A stretch of 64,000 bases of DNA from Tragulus kanchil (GCA_022376925.1 JAIOJX010000030.1:175331298-175395297); one strand, 5' to 3'. Numbered from the stretch's first letter, positions 23,223-34,980 are shown. Notes: generated by a model from the letters alone, not told the origin. Made by a program: numbers and translations.

Positions 23223-25567
23223 TAGTTTCTGCCTGTAACAACATGTGTAAACATAAATACAGGAAGTCAAAAACCAATTTTAAACATATTCAGTAAATGG
23301 ACACCTCTCTATTTTTCACAAAGGGAGAAAAAGCAGTACTGAGAAAATATCCAGATTTCTTTTAAAGAAAGTTTATTGAATACGAGCACTGAACTTTCTT
23401 GTGTGAAAGGATGGGACAATGTGTGAATTTTTTTCTGAGAGTATATAGGCATATCAAAATTAGGACTAGGAGACTGAATAATTTAAATGCTCTGTGTAAC
23501 TAAATGAACTCTGCTTAACAATAGCATTTTGTTGGACTTAGCAATCAAATAGTGAAACAACCTATAGGTGGTTACTTGTGCTAATGCTGTGGCCACTACA
23601 CAGTGGATAAGAGGTTAAGAGGTGGTTATCATTGGTGAATGAAGAAATAACTGGAATAAGAGGGAAGCAGAGAGCAGCTGTCAAGTTGCCAGTATCAGGC
23701 AGAGAATGAATGAAGCTGTGGAGAAAGATGATTATTTGGTGGGAATGCGCTGAAGGCAAGGATTACAGCTTTTCTTTCTTTTTATAACCTTGAGCGCCTA
23801 GTATGGCTTATCATTGTGTGCTGATTTTGTTGCCTTGGTAGCATGAGTCTGCCTATTTAATTCCTTTCTAGTGGTTCTTGATTAAAACTGCCTATAAGAT
23901 ATGAAAGGAAGACTGGTGTAAGGTCAAATTACTGTTTGGTTGAGGAATAATAGGAAACAATTATATTCTTTGAAAACTTCCTTTCCTGGTATTTCAGACA
24001 GGCTAGGGTTTGTGTTTTTTCTATTTAATGGATGTATGAAGCACATTCTATGCATAAGGGGATAAGACTTGGTGCCTTTTCTTTGAGCAAATTATTTCAT
24101 TTGAGTGGCAGAGTATGTTCCCTTAAATGTAATATTAATAGTTAAGTCTATTGTTGTAGTTTATTTGCTAAGTCATGTCTGAGTCTTTGCCACCCCATGG
24201 ACTACAGCAGGCCATGCTTTTCTGTCCTCTACTATCTCCTGGAGTTGGCTCAATTTCAAGCCCGTTGAGTCAGTGATGCCATCCAACCATCTCATCCTCT
24301 GTTACCCGCCCTGCTTTTCCTACCCTCATTCTTTCTCAGCATCAGGAAACTTTTTCCAGTGAGTCAGCTCTTCTCATCAGGTGGCCAAGGTATTTAGTTT
24401 CTGCCTGTAACAACATGTGTAAACATAAATACAGGAAGTCAAAACCAATTTTAAACATATTCAGTAAATGGACACCTCTCTATTTTTCACAAAGGGAGAA
24501 AAAGCAGTACTGAGAAAATATCCAGATTTCTTTTAAAGAAAGTTTATTGAATACGAGCACTGAACTTTCTTGTGTGAAAGGATGGGACAATGTGTGAATT
24601 TTTTTCTGAGAGTATATAGGCATATCAAAATTAGGACTAGGAGACTGAATAATTTAAATGCTCTGTGTAACTAAATGAACTCTGCTTAACAATAGCATTT
24701 TGTTGGACTTAGCAATCAAATAGTGAAACAACCTATAGGTGGTTACTTGTGCTAATGCTGTGGCCACTACACAGTGGATAAGAGGTTAAGAGGTGGTTAT
24801 CATTGGTGAATGAAGAAATAACTGGAATAAGAGGGAAGCAGAGAGCAGCTGTCAAGTTGCCAGTATCAGGCAGAGAATGAATGAAGCTGTGGAGAAAGAT
24901 GATTATTTGGTGGGAATGCGCTGAAGGCAAGGATTACAGCTTTTCTTTCTTTTTATAACCTTGAGCGCCTAGTATGGCTTATCATTGTGTGCTGATTTTG
25001 TTGCCTTGGTAGCATGAGTCTGCCTATTTAATTCCTTTCTAGTGGTTCTTGATTAAAACTGCCTATAAGATATGAAAGGAAGACTGGTGTAAGGTCAAAT
25101 TACTGTTTGGTTGAGGAATAATAGGAAACAATTATATTCTTTGAAAACTTCCTTTCCTGGTATTTCAGACAGGCTAGGGTTTGTGTTTTTTCTATTTAAT
25201 GGATGTATGAAGCACATTCTATGCATAAGGGGATAAGACTTGGTGCCTTTTCTTTGAGCAAATTATTTCATTTGAGTGGCAGAGTATGTTCCCTTAAATG
25301 TAATATTAATAGTTAAGTCTATTGTTGTAGTTTATTTGCTAAGTCATGTCTGAGTCTTTGCCACCCCATGGACTACAGCAGGCCATGCTTTTCTGTCCTC
25401 TACTATCTCCTGGAGTTGGCTCAATTTCAAGCCCGTTGAGTCAGTGATGCCATCCAACCATCTCATCCTCTGTTACCCGCCCTGCTTTTCCTACCCTCAT
25501 TCTTTCTCAGCATCAGGGAAACTTTTTTCCAGTGAGTCAGCTCTTCTCATCAGGTGGCCAAGGTATT
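23223..25567. repeat. Direct tandem duplication 6 (1.17 kb unit)
   Basis: Copy 1 is 23223-24394, copy 2 is 24395-25567, abutting exactly. The offset is 1172, then 1171. The differences I can see are single-base changes in homopolymers (an A-run near 23270/24442; G- and T-runs near 24347/25518). Confidence 0.95.
24149..24394 (-). mobile_element. BovB 3' end, antisense, copy cut by the junction
   Basis: 'gttgtagtttatttgctaag', 'gagtctttgccaccccatgg' and 'gatgccatccaaccatctc' match the BovB 3' terminus. It ends at the duplication junction. The same sequence restarts at 25320 and there continues into a long BovB. Confidence 0.92.
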
Positions 25568-25605
25568 GGAACTTCAGCTTTAGTGTCAGTCCCTCCAATG
25601 AATAT

Positions 25606-26049
25606 TCAGGGCTGATTTCCTTTAGGATTGACTGGTTTGATCCCCTTGCATTCCAAGGTTCTCTCAAGTTTTCTCCAGCACCACAATTCAAAAGCATCAG
25701 TTCTTCTGTGCTCAGTCTTCTTTATGGTCCAGCTCTCACATCCATAAATGACTACTGGAAAAACCATAGCTTTGACTAGGCAGACCTTTGTTAACAGTGT
25801 GTTGTCTGTGTTTTTTAATGTGCTGTCTAGGTTTGTCATAGCTTTTCTTCCAAAAAATAAGCATCTTTTAATTTCATGGCTGCAGTCACCATACACAGTG
25901 GTTTTGGAGGCCAAGAAAATGAAATCTATGACTGTTCCCACTTTTTCTCCATCTATTTGCCATAAAGTGATAGGACTACATGCCATGATCTTAGTTTTCT
26001 GAATATTGAGTTTTAAGCCAGGTTTTTCACTCTTTTCTTTCAACTTCAT
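25606..26049 (-). pseudogene. BovB RT C-terminal region fragment
   Basis: 147-codon minus-strand reading with KLNIQKTKIMA, the ASKTTVYGDCSHEIKRCLFF segment and YGCESWTIKKTEHRRTDAFE, the well-conserved C-terminal part of BovB ORF2. Frames are lost on both sides. Confidence 0.92.
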
Positions 26050-26269
26050 TAAGAGGTTCTTTAGTTCCTCTTAATTTTCTGCCATTACAGTGGTATCATC
26101 TGCATATCTGAGGTTGTTATTTCTCCCAGCAATCCTTTTTTTTCTCTCCCAGCAGTCTTGATTCCAGCTTGTGAGTCATCTAGGTCAGCAATTCCGCACA
26201 ATGTACTCTGCATTTAAGTTAAATAAGCAGGGTCATGATGTATAGCCTTGACATACTTCTTTCTCAGTT

Positions 26270-26569
26270 ATTTTTTGTTGTTTTGAGGGGGGAAAGGAGG
26301 GGAGCGGGCAAGCCACTTCTATTGGTCTTTTCATTTATCTGTTTTCATCCATCTTTGTTCTTTGGCCTGTGGGGGCCTCCCATTGCAGTGGCCTCTATTG
26401 TCACAGAGTACCCACTCTGGGCGCACGCACGCCAGAGCTCTGGCTCGGTAATTGGACCCATCGGTCCAGCCGCTCTACGGCATGTGGGATCTTCCCAGGC
26501 CAGGGATCAAACCAGCACCCCTTGTACTGCAAGGCGGTGTCCTTACCCACTGGACCACCAGGGAAGCCC
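26270..26569 (-). mobile_element. Composite tRNA-headed SINE (tail type B), antisense, nested in BovB
   Basis: Perfect 12-base target-site duplication tctttctcagtt at 26258-26269 and 26570-26581. The head complement includes 'ggccagggatcaaaccagc'. The body 'tttggcctgtgggggcctcc' matches the other copies. The tail reads GC-rich 'ggaggggagcgggcaagcc' rather than the AAATTTTGG type. Confidence 0.95.
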
Positions 26570-27048
26570 TCTTTCTCAGTTTTGAGCCAGACCCTTGTTG
26601 CATGTTGGTTCTAACTGTTGCTTCTTGACTTGTATTCAGGTTTCTCAGGAGGCAAGTAAAATGGTTTGGTATTCCCATCTCTTTAAGAATTTTCCATAGT
26701 CTGTTATGATCTGCACAGTCAAAGGCTTCAGCACAGTCAATGAAGCAGAAGTAAATGTTTTTCTGGAATTCCGTTGCTTTTTCTGTGGATCAACTTTCAA
26801 TGGAAGTTGGCCATTTAATCTCTGGTTCCTCTGCTCTTTCTAAATCCAGCTTGTACATCTGGTAGTTCTTGGTTCACATACTGCTGAAGCCTGACTTGAA
26901 GGATTTAGAGCATGACCTTGCTAGCATGTGAAATGAGTACACCTGTGCAGTAGTTTGATCATTCTTTGGCATTGCCTTTCCTTGTAATTGGAAGAAAAAC
27001 TGGTCTTTTCCAGTCTTGTAGCCACTGCTGACTTTTGCAAAATTGCTG

Positions 27049-27417
27049 TTACATTGAGGGCAGTGCTTTAACAATATCATCTTTTAGAATTTGAAATAGC
27101 TCAGCTGGAATTCTATCACCTCCACTAGCTTTGTTCCTAGTAATGCTTCCTAAAGCCCACATGACTTCACACTCCAGGATGTTTGGTTCTAGGTGATTAA
27201 CCACTGTGGTTATCCAGGTCATTAAGACCTTTTTTGTATCGTTCTGTGTATCTATTCTTAATCTCCCCTCTCTGTTTCTGTTAGGTCCTTGCCATCTGTG
27301 TCCTTTATTAAGCCTGTCTTTGAATGAAATGTTCCCTTGGCATCTCCAATTCTCTTGAAGAAAAAATTTTCTAGTTTTCCCCATTTTATTGTTTTCCTCT
27401 TTTTTTTGCATTGTCAA
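27049..27417 (-). pseudogene. BovB RT N-terminal fragment
   Basis: Minus-strand reading with WALGSITRNKASGGDRIPAE and LFQILKDD, the BovB region just before the RT fingers, plus poorly conserved upstream sequence. Broken on both sides. Confidence 0.88.
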
Positions 27418-27546
27418 CTTAAGTCTTTCTTATCGCTCCTGTTCTCTGGAACAATTTATTCAGTTCGGTGTATCTTTCCATTTCTCCTTTGTCTTTCACT
27501 CTTCTTCTCTAAGCTATTGGTAAGGCCTACTCAGACAACCACTTTG

Positions 27547-27905
27547 CTTACTGAGTAAGTGATGCTATCTAACTATCTCATCCTCTGTCCCCATATCTAT
27601 TTGCCTTCAGTCTTTCTCAAGCATCAGGGTCTTTTCCAGTGAGTCATCTCTTTGCAACAAGTGGCTTAAGTTTTGGAGTTTCAGTATCAGTCCTTTTAAT
27701 GAATGCTTAGGGTTGATTTCCTTTAGGATTGACTGGTTTCATCTACTTGCAGTCCAAGGGACTCTCAAGAGTCTTCTCTAGCACTGCATATCAAAATCAC
27801 TCAGCCTTCTTTATAGTTCAGCTCTCACATCCATACCTGACTACTGGAAAAATTGTAGCTTTGATGATTTGGACCTTTGTCAGCAAATAATGTTAAGTCT
27901 ATACT
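27547..27905 (-). mobile_element. Second BovB 3' fragment, antisense
   Basis: A separate BovB 3' segment directly beyond the previous one: 'gtgatgctatctaactatctc', 'catcagggtcttttccagtg' and 'tgactggtttcatctacttg'. It is more diverged than the neighbour, so probably an older insertion. Confidence 0.88.
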
Positions 27906-27907
27906 GT

Positions 27908-28745
27908 CTTTTTTTGGGGGAATGTAATTGATTTACAATGTTGTGTTTCTTTTGTACAACAACCTGAGTCAACTATGTGTATAGGGCTTCCCTGGTAGTC
28001 CAGTGGGTAAAGAGTCCACCTTGCAGTCCCGGGGGCACCGGTTCAATCCCTGGCCTGGGAAGATCCCATGTGCCACTGAGTGGCTGGACTAGTGTGTCTA
28101 GTTGTGAGCCAGAGCTCTGGAGCACATGCGCCCAGAGCTGATGCTCTGCAAGGAGACAGGCCACTGCAATGGGAGGCCCACACAGGCCAAAATAATAAAG
28201 ATGGATGAAAATAAATAAATAAAAACAATAAAAGAGGCTAAAATTTTAAAAAATGAAAAAACTGTGTACCCCTGCTCCCTCCCTCATGGACCTTCTCTTG
28301 CAGCACCCCACCCCTCTCCACTACCACAGAGTACGGAGCTGAGCTCCCTGTGCTATGCAGCAGCTTCCAACTGGCTTGCTGTTCTGCACATGGGAGTGTA
28401 TATATGTCGACACTACTCATACAATTCGTCCCACCCTCCCCTTCTCTCCCTGCCCCATGTCCATATGTCCATTCTCTTCATCTCTGCCCTGAAAACAGGT
28501 TCATCAGTACCATATAGGTTTTTCCTAGATTCCATATATATGCATTAGTATATATTTGTTTTTTGACTTACTTCACTCTGTATGACAGACTCTAGGCCTG
28601 TCTACATCATTACAAGTGACCTCATTCCATTTCTTTTTGTGGCTGAATAATATTCCATTGTATAAGTACACAACATCCTTATCCATTTGTCTATTGCTGG
28701 ACTTTAAGTATCTAAGAAGATTTGGGTCACAGAATTTCCGAAAGA
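27908..28745 (-). mobile_element. L1 3' UTR, antisense, with nested SINE
   Basis: 'tgatttacaatgttgtgttt' on the left. After the SINE it continues as 'gagctgagctccctgtgcta', 'catgtccatatgtccattc', 'acttacttcactctgtatga' and 'ctgaataatattccattgta', the ruminant L1 3' UTR in reverse. Confidence 0.9.
27984..28260 (+). mobile_element. Composite tRNA-headed SINE (tail type A), sense, nested in L1
   Basis: Starts gggcttccctggtagtccag, has B-box 'ggttcaatccc', body 'gtgtctagttgtgagccag', 'gcatgcgcccagag'-like centre, 'gccactgcaatgggaggccc', then (AAAT)n and an A-rich tail. The flanks show an imperfect duplication (aactatgtgtat / aactgtgtac). Confidence 0.9.
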
Positions 28746-30148
28746 AGTCTCCATGAACTATGAATATCAGTGCAGGGAAGTTTTCCTGAAAGAGACTAAG
28801 GTCATTTCTTTCTCTCCTTCCACATGTGGCCTATGATTGGCCAGGAATCAGAGAACTGGATTGCTTATGCTTACAAAAGAACAAAGAGCAGGACTAATAG
28901 GAGGCAGGAACTTTGTACAGACTCTCAGGAAAAGTGTTTAATTGAAGGAGCTTTTAGAGTGTGTGGTGTGCGAGTGTTCCCCACCATGATCATTTTTTCC
29001 CCTGGAACTTTGCTTTTCCTGCATTCGTAGCTAGAATTAGGTTTGAATGAAAGAGTGGTGGTTTCAAAGGGTTCCTTGCAGCCCATGAACCTGGAGAAAG
29101 ACCTTGTAGCTGACAACCTGTCCAGGGAAACTGTATGGAAATGTCATCCCTCTCACTTTGAGTGAGGCTGACATTAGAGGGGAATTCACAATAGCTCAGG
29201 GAAAGATAGAACGCCTCCGCCTTCGATAGGAATGGAGATAGGGGAATGGGATGACGTCTGACGCTTGCCATGATTGTGAGGTTCTTCTGCCTCAGAACAC
29301 GTTCTCCACGGGTTCCCTGGAAGTCTTTGCAGCCCTGTGGCATCTTCCAGTTCCTGCCTTGGATTTCATCTTTCCCACAATTACCTGAAAGCGCAGCCAG
29401 ACATTCCTGACTGATCATATCTAGTATAATCTCCTCCTTTGCAAGAGCCCCTCGTGGTCAGAGTCCAGTTTCCTGCTTTGAACGCAAATGCTTGCCTCAA
29501 ATGTCCCTCTGACGTCCAAGGTACAACTCTAAATTCTAGGAATTCTCTGATCCTTTGCTCTGGTCCCGGAATGAACACTTGCGTGTATCAACACTCAGAT
29601 CATTCTTTGAAATAAATACACTTCCTAGTACCCTGTGCAGACTGCTACACTGCTGAAACCTTTCTTCTGGACTGGGAATTTCTAGAGATGAATGTTTCTT
29701 CAGGGATCTTAGCAAATCTGGAGTCTCTAGATGTCTTCTAAATCCTACCTCTGTTGAATCATTTTGTTGCTTAGTGAGCAATTCTTTTGCTTTGTCTGAT
29801 CAAATTATAGCTGAAAACCTCTGACAATCTGCTATGGTCAGTGCCATCCTATCTCTCCCTTGATAAAGATCAGAGCTCCAACTTCGTGCCAGTGCTAAGA
29901 TGCTCTCTTCATCCTCTGAGAGAGGCTCTCTAATGGCCTTCCTCCTTTCTTGGGAAATGAGTCTTGCGGCTCTTTCAACATGCTTCTATGTGTGACCTGC
30001 CATCACATCTGTACTTCTTAAGACTTTTCTTCATTTTCCAGACATTCTCTGCTGATCATAGATTACTAAGTAGGAATGTCATTCCTCCCCTAAATTGACA
30101 AAGATTGAAATTTCAAAAAAAATAAGGAGATGTACACACACTCATACA
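28746..30148. other. Unique sequence, no gene recognised
   Basis: 1.4 kb with balanced base composition, no repeat I can name and no duplication. Minus-strand frames of 65-142 codons near 28990-29780 overlap each other in several frames and show no domain, so none is called. Confidence 0.4.
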
Positions 30149-30160
30149 CATATGCGTAGC

Positions 30161-30444
30161 TTTTTTTTTTTTTTTTTTTTTTAATTTTGGCCTCTTCTAT
30201 CGGTTTTTTATTTATTCATTTTCATCCATCTTTATTCTTTGACCTGTGTGGGCCTCCCATTGCAGTGGCCTCTCTCGTTGCAGAGCACTTGGCTCTGGGC
30301 GCATGTGTTCCAGATCTCTAGCTCATAATTGGGCACTGGTTCAGTCACTCTACAGTACGTGGGATCCTCCCAGACCAGAGATTGAACCAGTGCCCCTTGC
30401 ACTGCAAGACAGAGTCTTCACCCACTGGACCACCAGGGAAGCCC
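30161..30444 (-). mobile_element. Composite tRNA-headed SINE (tail type A), antisense
   Basis: T-run tail, 'aattttggcctcttctatcg', body 'tgacctgtgtgggcctccca', head complement 'gaccagagattgaaccag'. Near-perfect target-site duplication, catatgcgtagctttt at 30149-30164 and catatgcgtaactttt at 30445-30460. Confidence 0.95.
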
Positions 30445-30614
30445 CATATGCGTAACTTTTAAATAAAGGTTCACAACTGGGCGTTTTGATAATAGTCATT
30501 GTTAACATTGACCTACTGTTTTATCACTTAATAGTGGTTTTCATAGATCTTGTATTGGAGGTGGATTAGCTTAAAGTGGTTAGAAGTCAGTTCACATCTT
30601 CATATGGTGTGGTC

Positions 30615-30765
30615 TGGGGGTTGAGCTTCTCTGAGCCTCCGTCTCATCTCCAAACCTACCTCACACAGTCATTACGAAGATCTGGTGGAACGATGCTTAG
30701 ATTGCATGGAAAGGGTCTAGATCGTCGGAAATGTTCAATTCACATTACTTATTGTCTGATTCTCA
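30615..30765 (+). mobile_element. MIR SINE, sense
   Basis: 'cttctctgagcctccgtctc' followed by 'aaacctacctcacacagtc' and 'gatgcttag' match the MIR core and 3' part. Old and diverged. Its 3' end recurs at about 31788-31845 through duplication 7. Confidence 0.75.
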
Positions 30766-30804
30766 CCCTCGCCCTCCCCACACTCTTGTGAAAAAGTAGG
30801 TCAT

Positions 30805-31120
30805 GAGGCTTCCCTTGTGACTCAGTGGTAAAGAATCCACTTGCCAATGTAGGAGACAGGGATTCAATCCCTGATCCGGGAAGACCCCATATACCACAGA
30901 GCAACTAAGCCCATGCACCACAACTACTGAGCCTCTGCCCTGGAGCTTGGGAGCCACAACTACTGAAGCCTGAGTGCCCTAGAGCCCATGCCCCACAACA
31001 AGAGAAGCCACCACAAAGAGAAGCCCGAGCACTGCAACTAGAGAGTACCCCCTGGTCACCACAACTAGAGAAAACCCCACACAGGAACAAGGACCCAGCA
31101 CAGCCAAAGAATAAAAAATC
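30805..31120 (+). mobile_element. Full-length CHR-type SINE, sense, copy 1
   Basis: Head gaggcttcccttgtgactca, B-box region 'gggattcaatccctgatccg', body 'gcaactaagcccatgcacca', the tandem 'caactactgagcc' units, and an A-rich end 'cagccaaagaataaaaaatc'. Confidence 0.94.
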
Positions 31121-31175
31121 AAGTTAAGTAACTAAAACATGGGCTACAGAAACGAGAGTTTAAAAAGTAGGGGGA

Positions 31176-31450
31176 GGGTTTCCCTGGTGGTCCAGTGGAT
31201 AAGAGTCAGCCTTGCAGTGCAAGGAGCACCGGTTTGATCCCTGGCATGGGAAAATCCAACGTGCATGGAGCAGCTGGACCAGTGTGTCCAGTTGCGAGCC
31301 AGTGCTCTGGAGTGCATGTGCCCAGAGTCAAGTGCTCTGCAGTGAGAGAGGCCACTGCGATGGGAGGCCCACCCAGGCCAAGGAATAAAGATGGATGAAA
31401 ATGAAGAAATAAAAAACCAATAGAAGAGGCCAAAATTAAAAAAAAAAAAA
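31176..31450 (+). mobile_element. Composite tRNA-headed SINE (tail type A), sense, copy 1
   Basis: gggtttccctggtggtccag head, 'ggtttgatccctggcatggg', body 'gcagctggaccagtgtgtcc', 'ggccactgcgatgggaggcc', tail 'agaagaggccaaaatt' plus A-run. One of the best-preserved copies. Possible short duplication aaaaagta at the ends. Confidence 0.93.
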
Positions 31451-31884
31451 GTAATTATCTTCATTTTACCAAAGAGGAAGATTGTGCTCAGAGATTAGCT
31501 GCAATGACAATTAATTCTTTAGTTATTAAGCTGAGTTTCAGTGGCAGCCTTAATGCCTGGACTGGAACATGTGTTCACTGGAACCTGTATTCTAGGGTGG
31601 AGTCCGCACACTGGGAACCTGAAACACCTGCTGAACCACTCTTGTGGTGGGGAGGTTAAAAAAAGCCCTAGGGATCTCACCCTGTCAGATGTGTACAGTC
31701 ACAGAGCTAATGGGCCAAGTTCAGTTTGTGCCAAATGCTAACAAGGCAGGGTCAAATCATTCTTCATTTGGGGCCAAGTTCAGTTTGCATGAAAGGGTCT
31801 AGATCGTCGGAAATGTCATTCACATTACTTATTGTCTGATTCTCACCCTCGCCCTCCCCACACTCTTGTGAAAAGTAGGTCATG

Positions 31885-32199
31885 AGGCTTCCCTTGTGAC
31901 TCAGTGGTAAAGAATCCACTTGCCAATGTAGGAGACAGGGATTCAATCCCTGATCCGGGAAGACCCCATATACCACAGAGCAACTAAGCCCATGCACCAC
32001 AACTACTGAGCCTCTGCCCTGGAGCTTGGGAGCCACAACTACTGAAGCCTGAGTGCCCTAGAGCCCATGCCCCACAACAAGAGAAGCCACCACAAAGAGA
32101 AGCCCGAGCACTGCAACTAGAGAGTACCCCCTGGTCACCACAACTAGAGAAAACCCCACACAGGAACAAGGACCCAGCACAGCCAAAGAATAAAAAATC
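31885..32199 (+). mobile_element. Full-length CHR-type SINE, sense, copy 2
   Basis: Same insertion as 30805-31120, repeated by duplication 7. Confidence 0.94.
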
Positions 32200-32254
32200 A
32201 AGTTAAGTAACTAAAACATGGGCTACAGAAACGAGAGTTTAAAAAGTAGGGGGA

Positions 32255-32531
32255 GGGTTTCCCTGGTGGTCCAGTGGATAAGAGTCAGCCTTGCAGTGCA
32301 AGGAGCACCGGTTTGATCCCTGGCATGGGAAAATCCAACGTGCCGCGGAGCAGCTGGACCAGTGTGTCCAGTTGCGAGCCAGTGCTCTGGAGTGCATGTG
32401 CCCAGAGTCAAGTGCTCTGCAGTGAGAGAGGCCACTGCGATGGGAGGCCCACCCAGGCCAAGGAATAAAGATGGATGAAAATGAAGAAATAAAAAACCAA
32501 TAGAAGAGGCCAAAATTAAAAAAAAAAAAAA
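32255..32531 (+). mobile_element. Composite tRNA-headed SINE (tail type A), sense, copy 2
   Basis: Same insertion as 31176-31450, repeated by duplication 7. This copy reads 'gccgcggagcagctgg' where copy 1 reads 'gcatggagcagctgg'. Its tail occurs a third time at 33625-33680 through duplication 8. Confidence 0.93.
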
Positions 32532-34773
32532 GTAATTATCTTCATTTTACCAAAGAGGAAGATTGTGCTCAGAGATTAGCTGCAATGACAATTAATTCTT
32601 TAGTTATTAAGCTGAGTTTCAGTGGCAGCCTTAATGCCTGGACTGGAACATGTGTTCACTGGAACCTGTATTCTAGGGTGGAGTCCGCACACTGGGAACC
32701 TGAAACACCTGCTGAACCCCTCTTGTGGGGGGGGGGGGGGGGGGGAGGTTAAAAAAAGCCCTAGGGATCTCACCCTGTCAGATGTGTGTACAGTCACAGA
32801 GCTAATGGGCCAAGTTCAGTTTGTGCCAAATGCTAACAAGGCAGGGTCAAATCATTCTTCACTCTTTGGCTGGGGGAGCAGCGGTGGGGACTGGAGATAG
32901 ATGGTGGCAATAAGTTATATTAGTTTTAATAGCTTTCTCATTTCTAAATGGAACATGCTTGCCTGAGAACTTCCGTGTGTAGCTACTTTCAGAACTCAGC
33001 TGCCTTGGTTAAGGTGGCTTTGCAAAAGGGGCACATAGAGGCTTGGAAACAACCGCGGGATGCTGACCGGCCCTTGCCTTATTTGGGCAGGTGTGTTCAC
33101 CCCGCGACTTCATGTGACACTGGCTCCTCTTTTTAACTCTCTTGAAAGTAATGCATCTACTGAGTTTGTGACAAAGATGCACTCTGTGATTTCTTCTTAG
33201 CCGTTTCCTTCCTCTTACGAGATTAAAGTTACCTCCTCACAGCACTCTTTTTACCATTCTTGGGTAAGTAACCCAAGTTTCTTTTTCCTAAAATACAATT
33301 TTAAAAACAAATTCATTTCTTTTCAAAATGAACTGAAATGTTAAAATGTTTTGACTAGGGATCATCTCACCCCTCATTCTATTGTGTTTCTTTAAAAAAT
33401 ATTCTTGGTCTGCTCAGTTTGAAGAGAGAGAAACTATGTCAGCAAAGAATTCGCAAGAAGTAATTCAAATAATTCACATTGTTAAAAATATTTTTCCCCT
33501 GTTAGTGGTAACTTTAATTTATAGGCGTGATAACGTTATGACTCAGTTGACTAGAAAAATCTCTGAAATCACCTTGTTGAAAAGACAATTTAAAGGGCAA
33601 ACGTTTGATACGTACCAAAAGGGCTGAAAATGAAGAAATAAAAAACCAATAGAAGAGGCCAAAATTAAAAAAAAAAAAAAGTAATTATCTTCATTTTACC
33701 AAAGAGGAAGATTGTGCTCAGAGATTAGCTGCAATGACAATTAATTCTTTAGTTATTAAGCTGAGTTTCAGTGGCAGCCTTAATGCCTGGACTGGAACAT
33801 GTGTTCACTGGAACCTGTATTCTAGGGTGGAGTCCGCACACTGGGAACCTGAAACACCTGCTGAACCACTCTTGTGGTGGTGGGGGGGGGGGGGGGGTTA
33901 AAAAAAGCCCTAGGGATCTCACCCTGTCAGATGTGTGTACAGTCACAGAGCTAATGGGCCAAGTTCAGTTTGTGCCAAATGCTAACAAGGCAGGGTCAAA
34001 TCATTCTTCACTCTTTGGCTGGGGGAGCAGGGGTGGGGACTGGAGATAGATGGTGGCAATAAGTTATATTAGTTTTAATAGCTTTCTCATTTCTAAATGG
34101 AACATGCTTGCCTGAGAACTTCCGTGTGTAGCTACTTTCAGAACTCAGCTGCCTTGGTTAAGGTGGCTTTGCAAAAGGGGCACATAGAGGCTTGGAAACA
34201 ACCGCGGGATGCTGACCGGCCCTTGCCTTATTTGGGCAGGTGTGTTCACCCCGCGACTTCATGTGACACTGGCTCCTCTTTTTAACTCTCTTGAAAGTAA
34301 TGCATCTACTGAGTTTGTGACAAAGATGCACTCTGTGATTTCTTCTTAGCCGTTTCCTTCCTCTTACGAGATTAAAGTTACCTCCTCACAGCACTCTTTT
34401 TACCATTCTTGGGTAAGTAACCCAAGTTTTTTTTTCCTAAAATACAATTTTAAAAACAAATTCATTTCTTTTCAAAATGAACTGAAATGTTAAAATGTTT
34501 TGACTAGGGATCATCTCACCCCTCATTCTATTGTGTTTCTTTAAAAAATATTCTTGGTCTGCTCAGTTTGAAGAGAGAGAAACTATGTCAGCAAAGAATT
34601 CGCAAGAAGTAATTCAAATAATTCACATTGTTAAAAATATTTTTCCCCTGTTAGTGGTAACTTTAATTTATAGGCGTGATAACGTTATGACTCAGTTGAC
34701 TAGAAAAATCTCTGAAATCACCTTGTTGAAAAGACAATTTAAAGGGCAAACGTTTGATACGTACCAAAAGGGC
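32475..34773. repeat. Direct tandem duplication 8 (1.15 kb unit)
   Basis: Copy 1 is 32475-33624, copy 2 is 33625-34773 (offset 1149-1150), abutting exactly. About 370 bases at its left are also part of duplication 7, so that segment is present three times. The rest is unique DNA. Confidence 0.95.
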
Positions 34774-34980
34774 TTCCCTGGTGGCTCAGATGGTAAAGAA
34801 TCTGCCTGCAATGCAAGAGACGTGGGTTCTATCCCCAAATTGGGAAGATCCCCTGGAGAAGGGAATGGCAAACCCCACTAGTATTCTTGCCTGGAAAATC
34901 CCATGGTCAGAGCAACTTGAAAGGCTACAGTCCATGGGGTCGCAAAGAGTGAGTCAGACATTACTGAGCAATGAACACAG
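34772..34980 (+). mobile_element. Bov-tA SINE, sense
   Basis: gcttccctggtggctcagat head, B-box-like 'ggttctatcccc', 'gatcccctggagaagggaat', 'tattcttgcctgg' and 'gagtcagacattactgagc' tail. Its left end coincides with the end of duplication 8. Confidence 0.96.

Larger units (their letters stand above)
25320..27543 (-). mobile_element. BovB LINE, antisense, 5'-truncated
   Basis: Runs from the BovB 3' terminus through the RT C-terminal region (25606-26049), the YADD codons at 26095-26106 and the RT N-terminal region (27049-27417). It is interrupted by a SINE at 26270-26569 flanked by a 12-base target-site duplication. Minus-strand frames are broken. Non-autonomous today. Confidence 0.93.
30704..32845. 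repeat. Direct tandem duplication 7 (~1.06 kb unit)
   Basis: Copy 1 is about 30704-31766, copy 2 is 31788 to about 32845 (offset 1082 falling to 1079). The 21-base spacer repeats 'gggccaagttcagttt' from just upstream. Differences include a 2-base gap, A-run lengths and a G-run that grows from a short G-rich stretch to 19 Gs. Confidence 0.95.
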
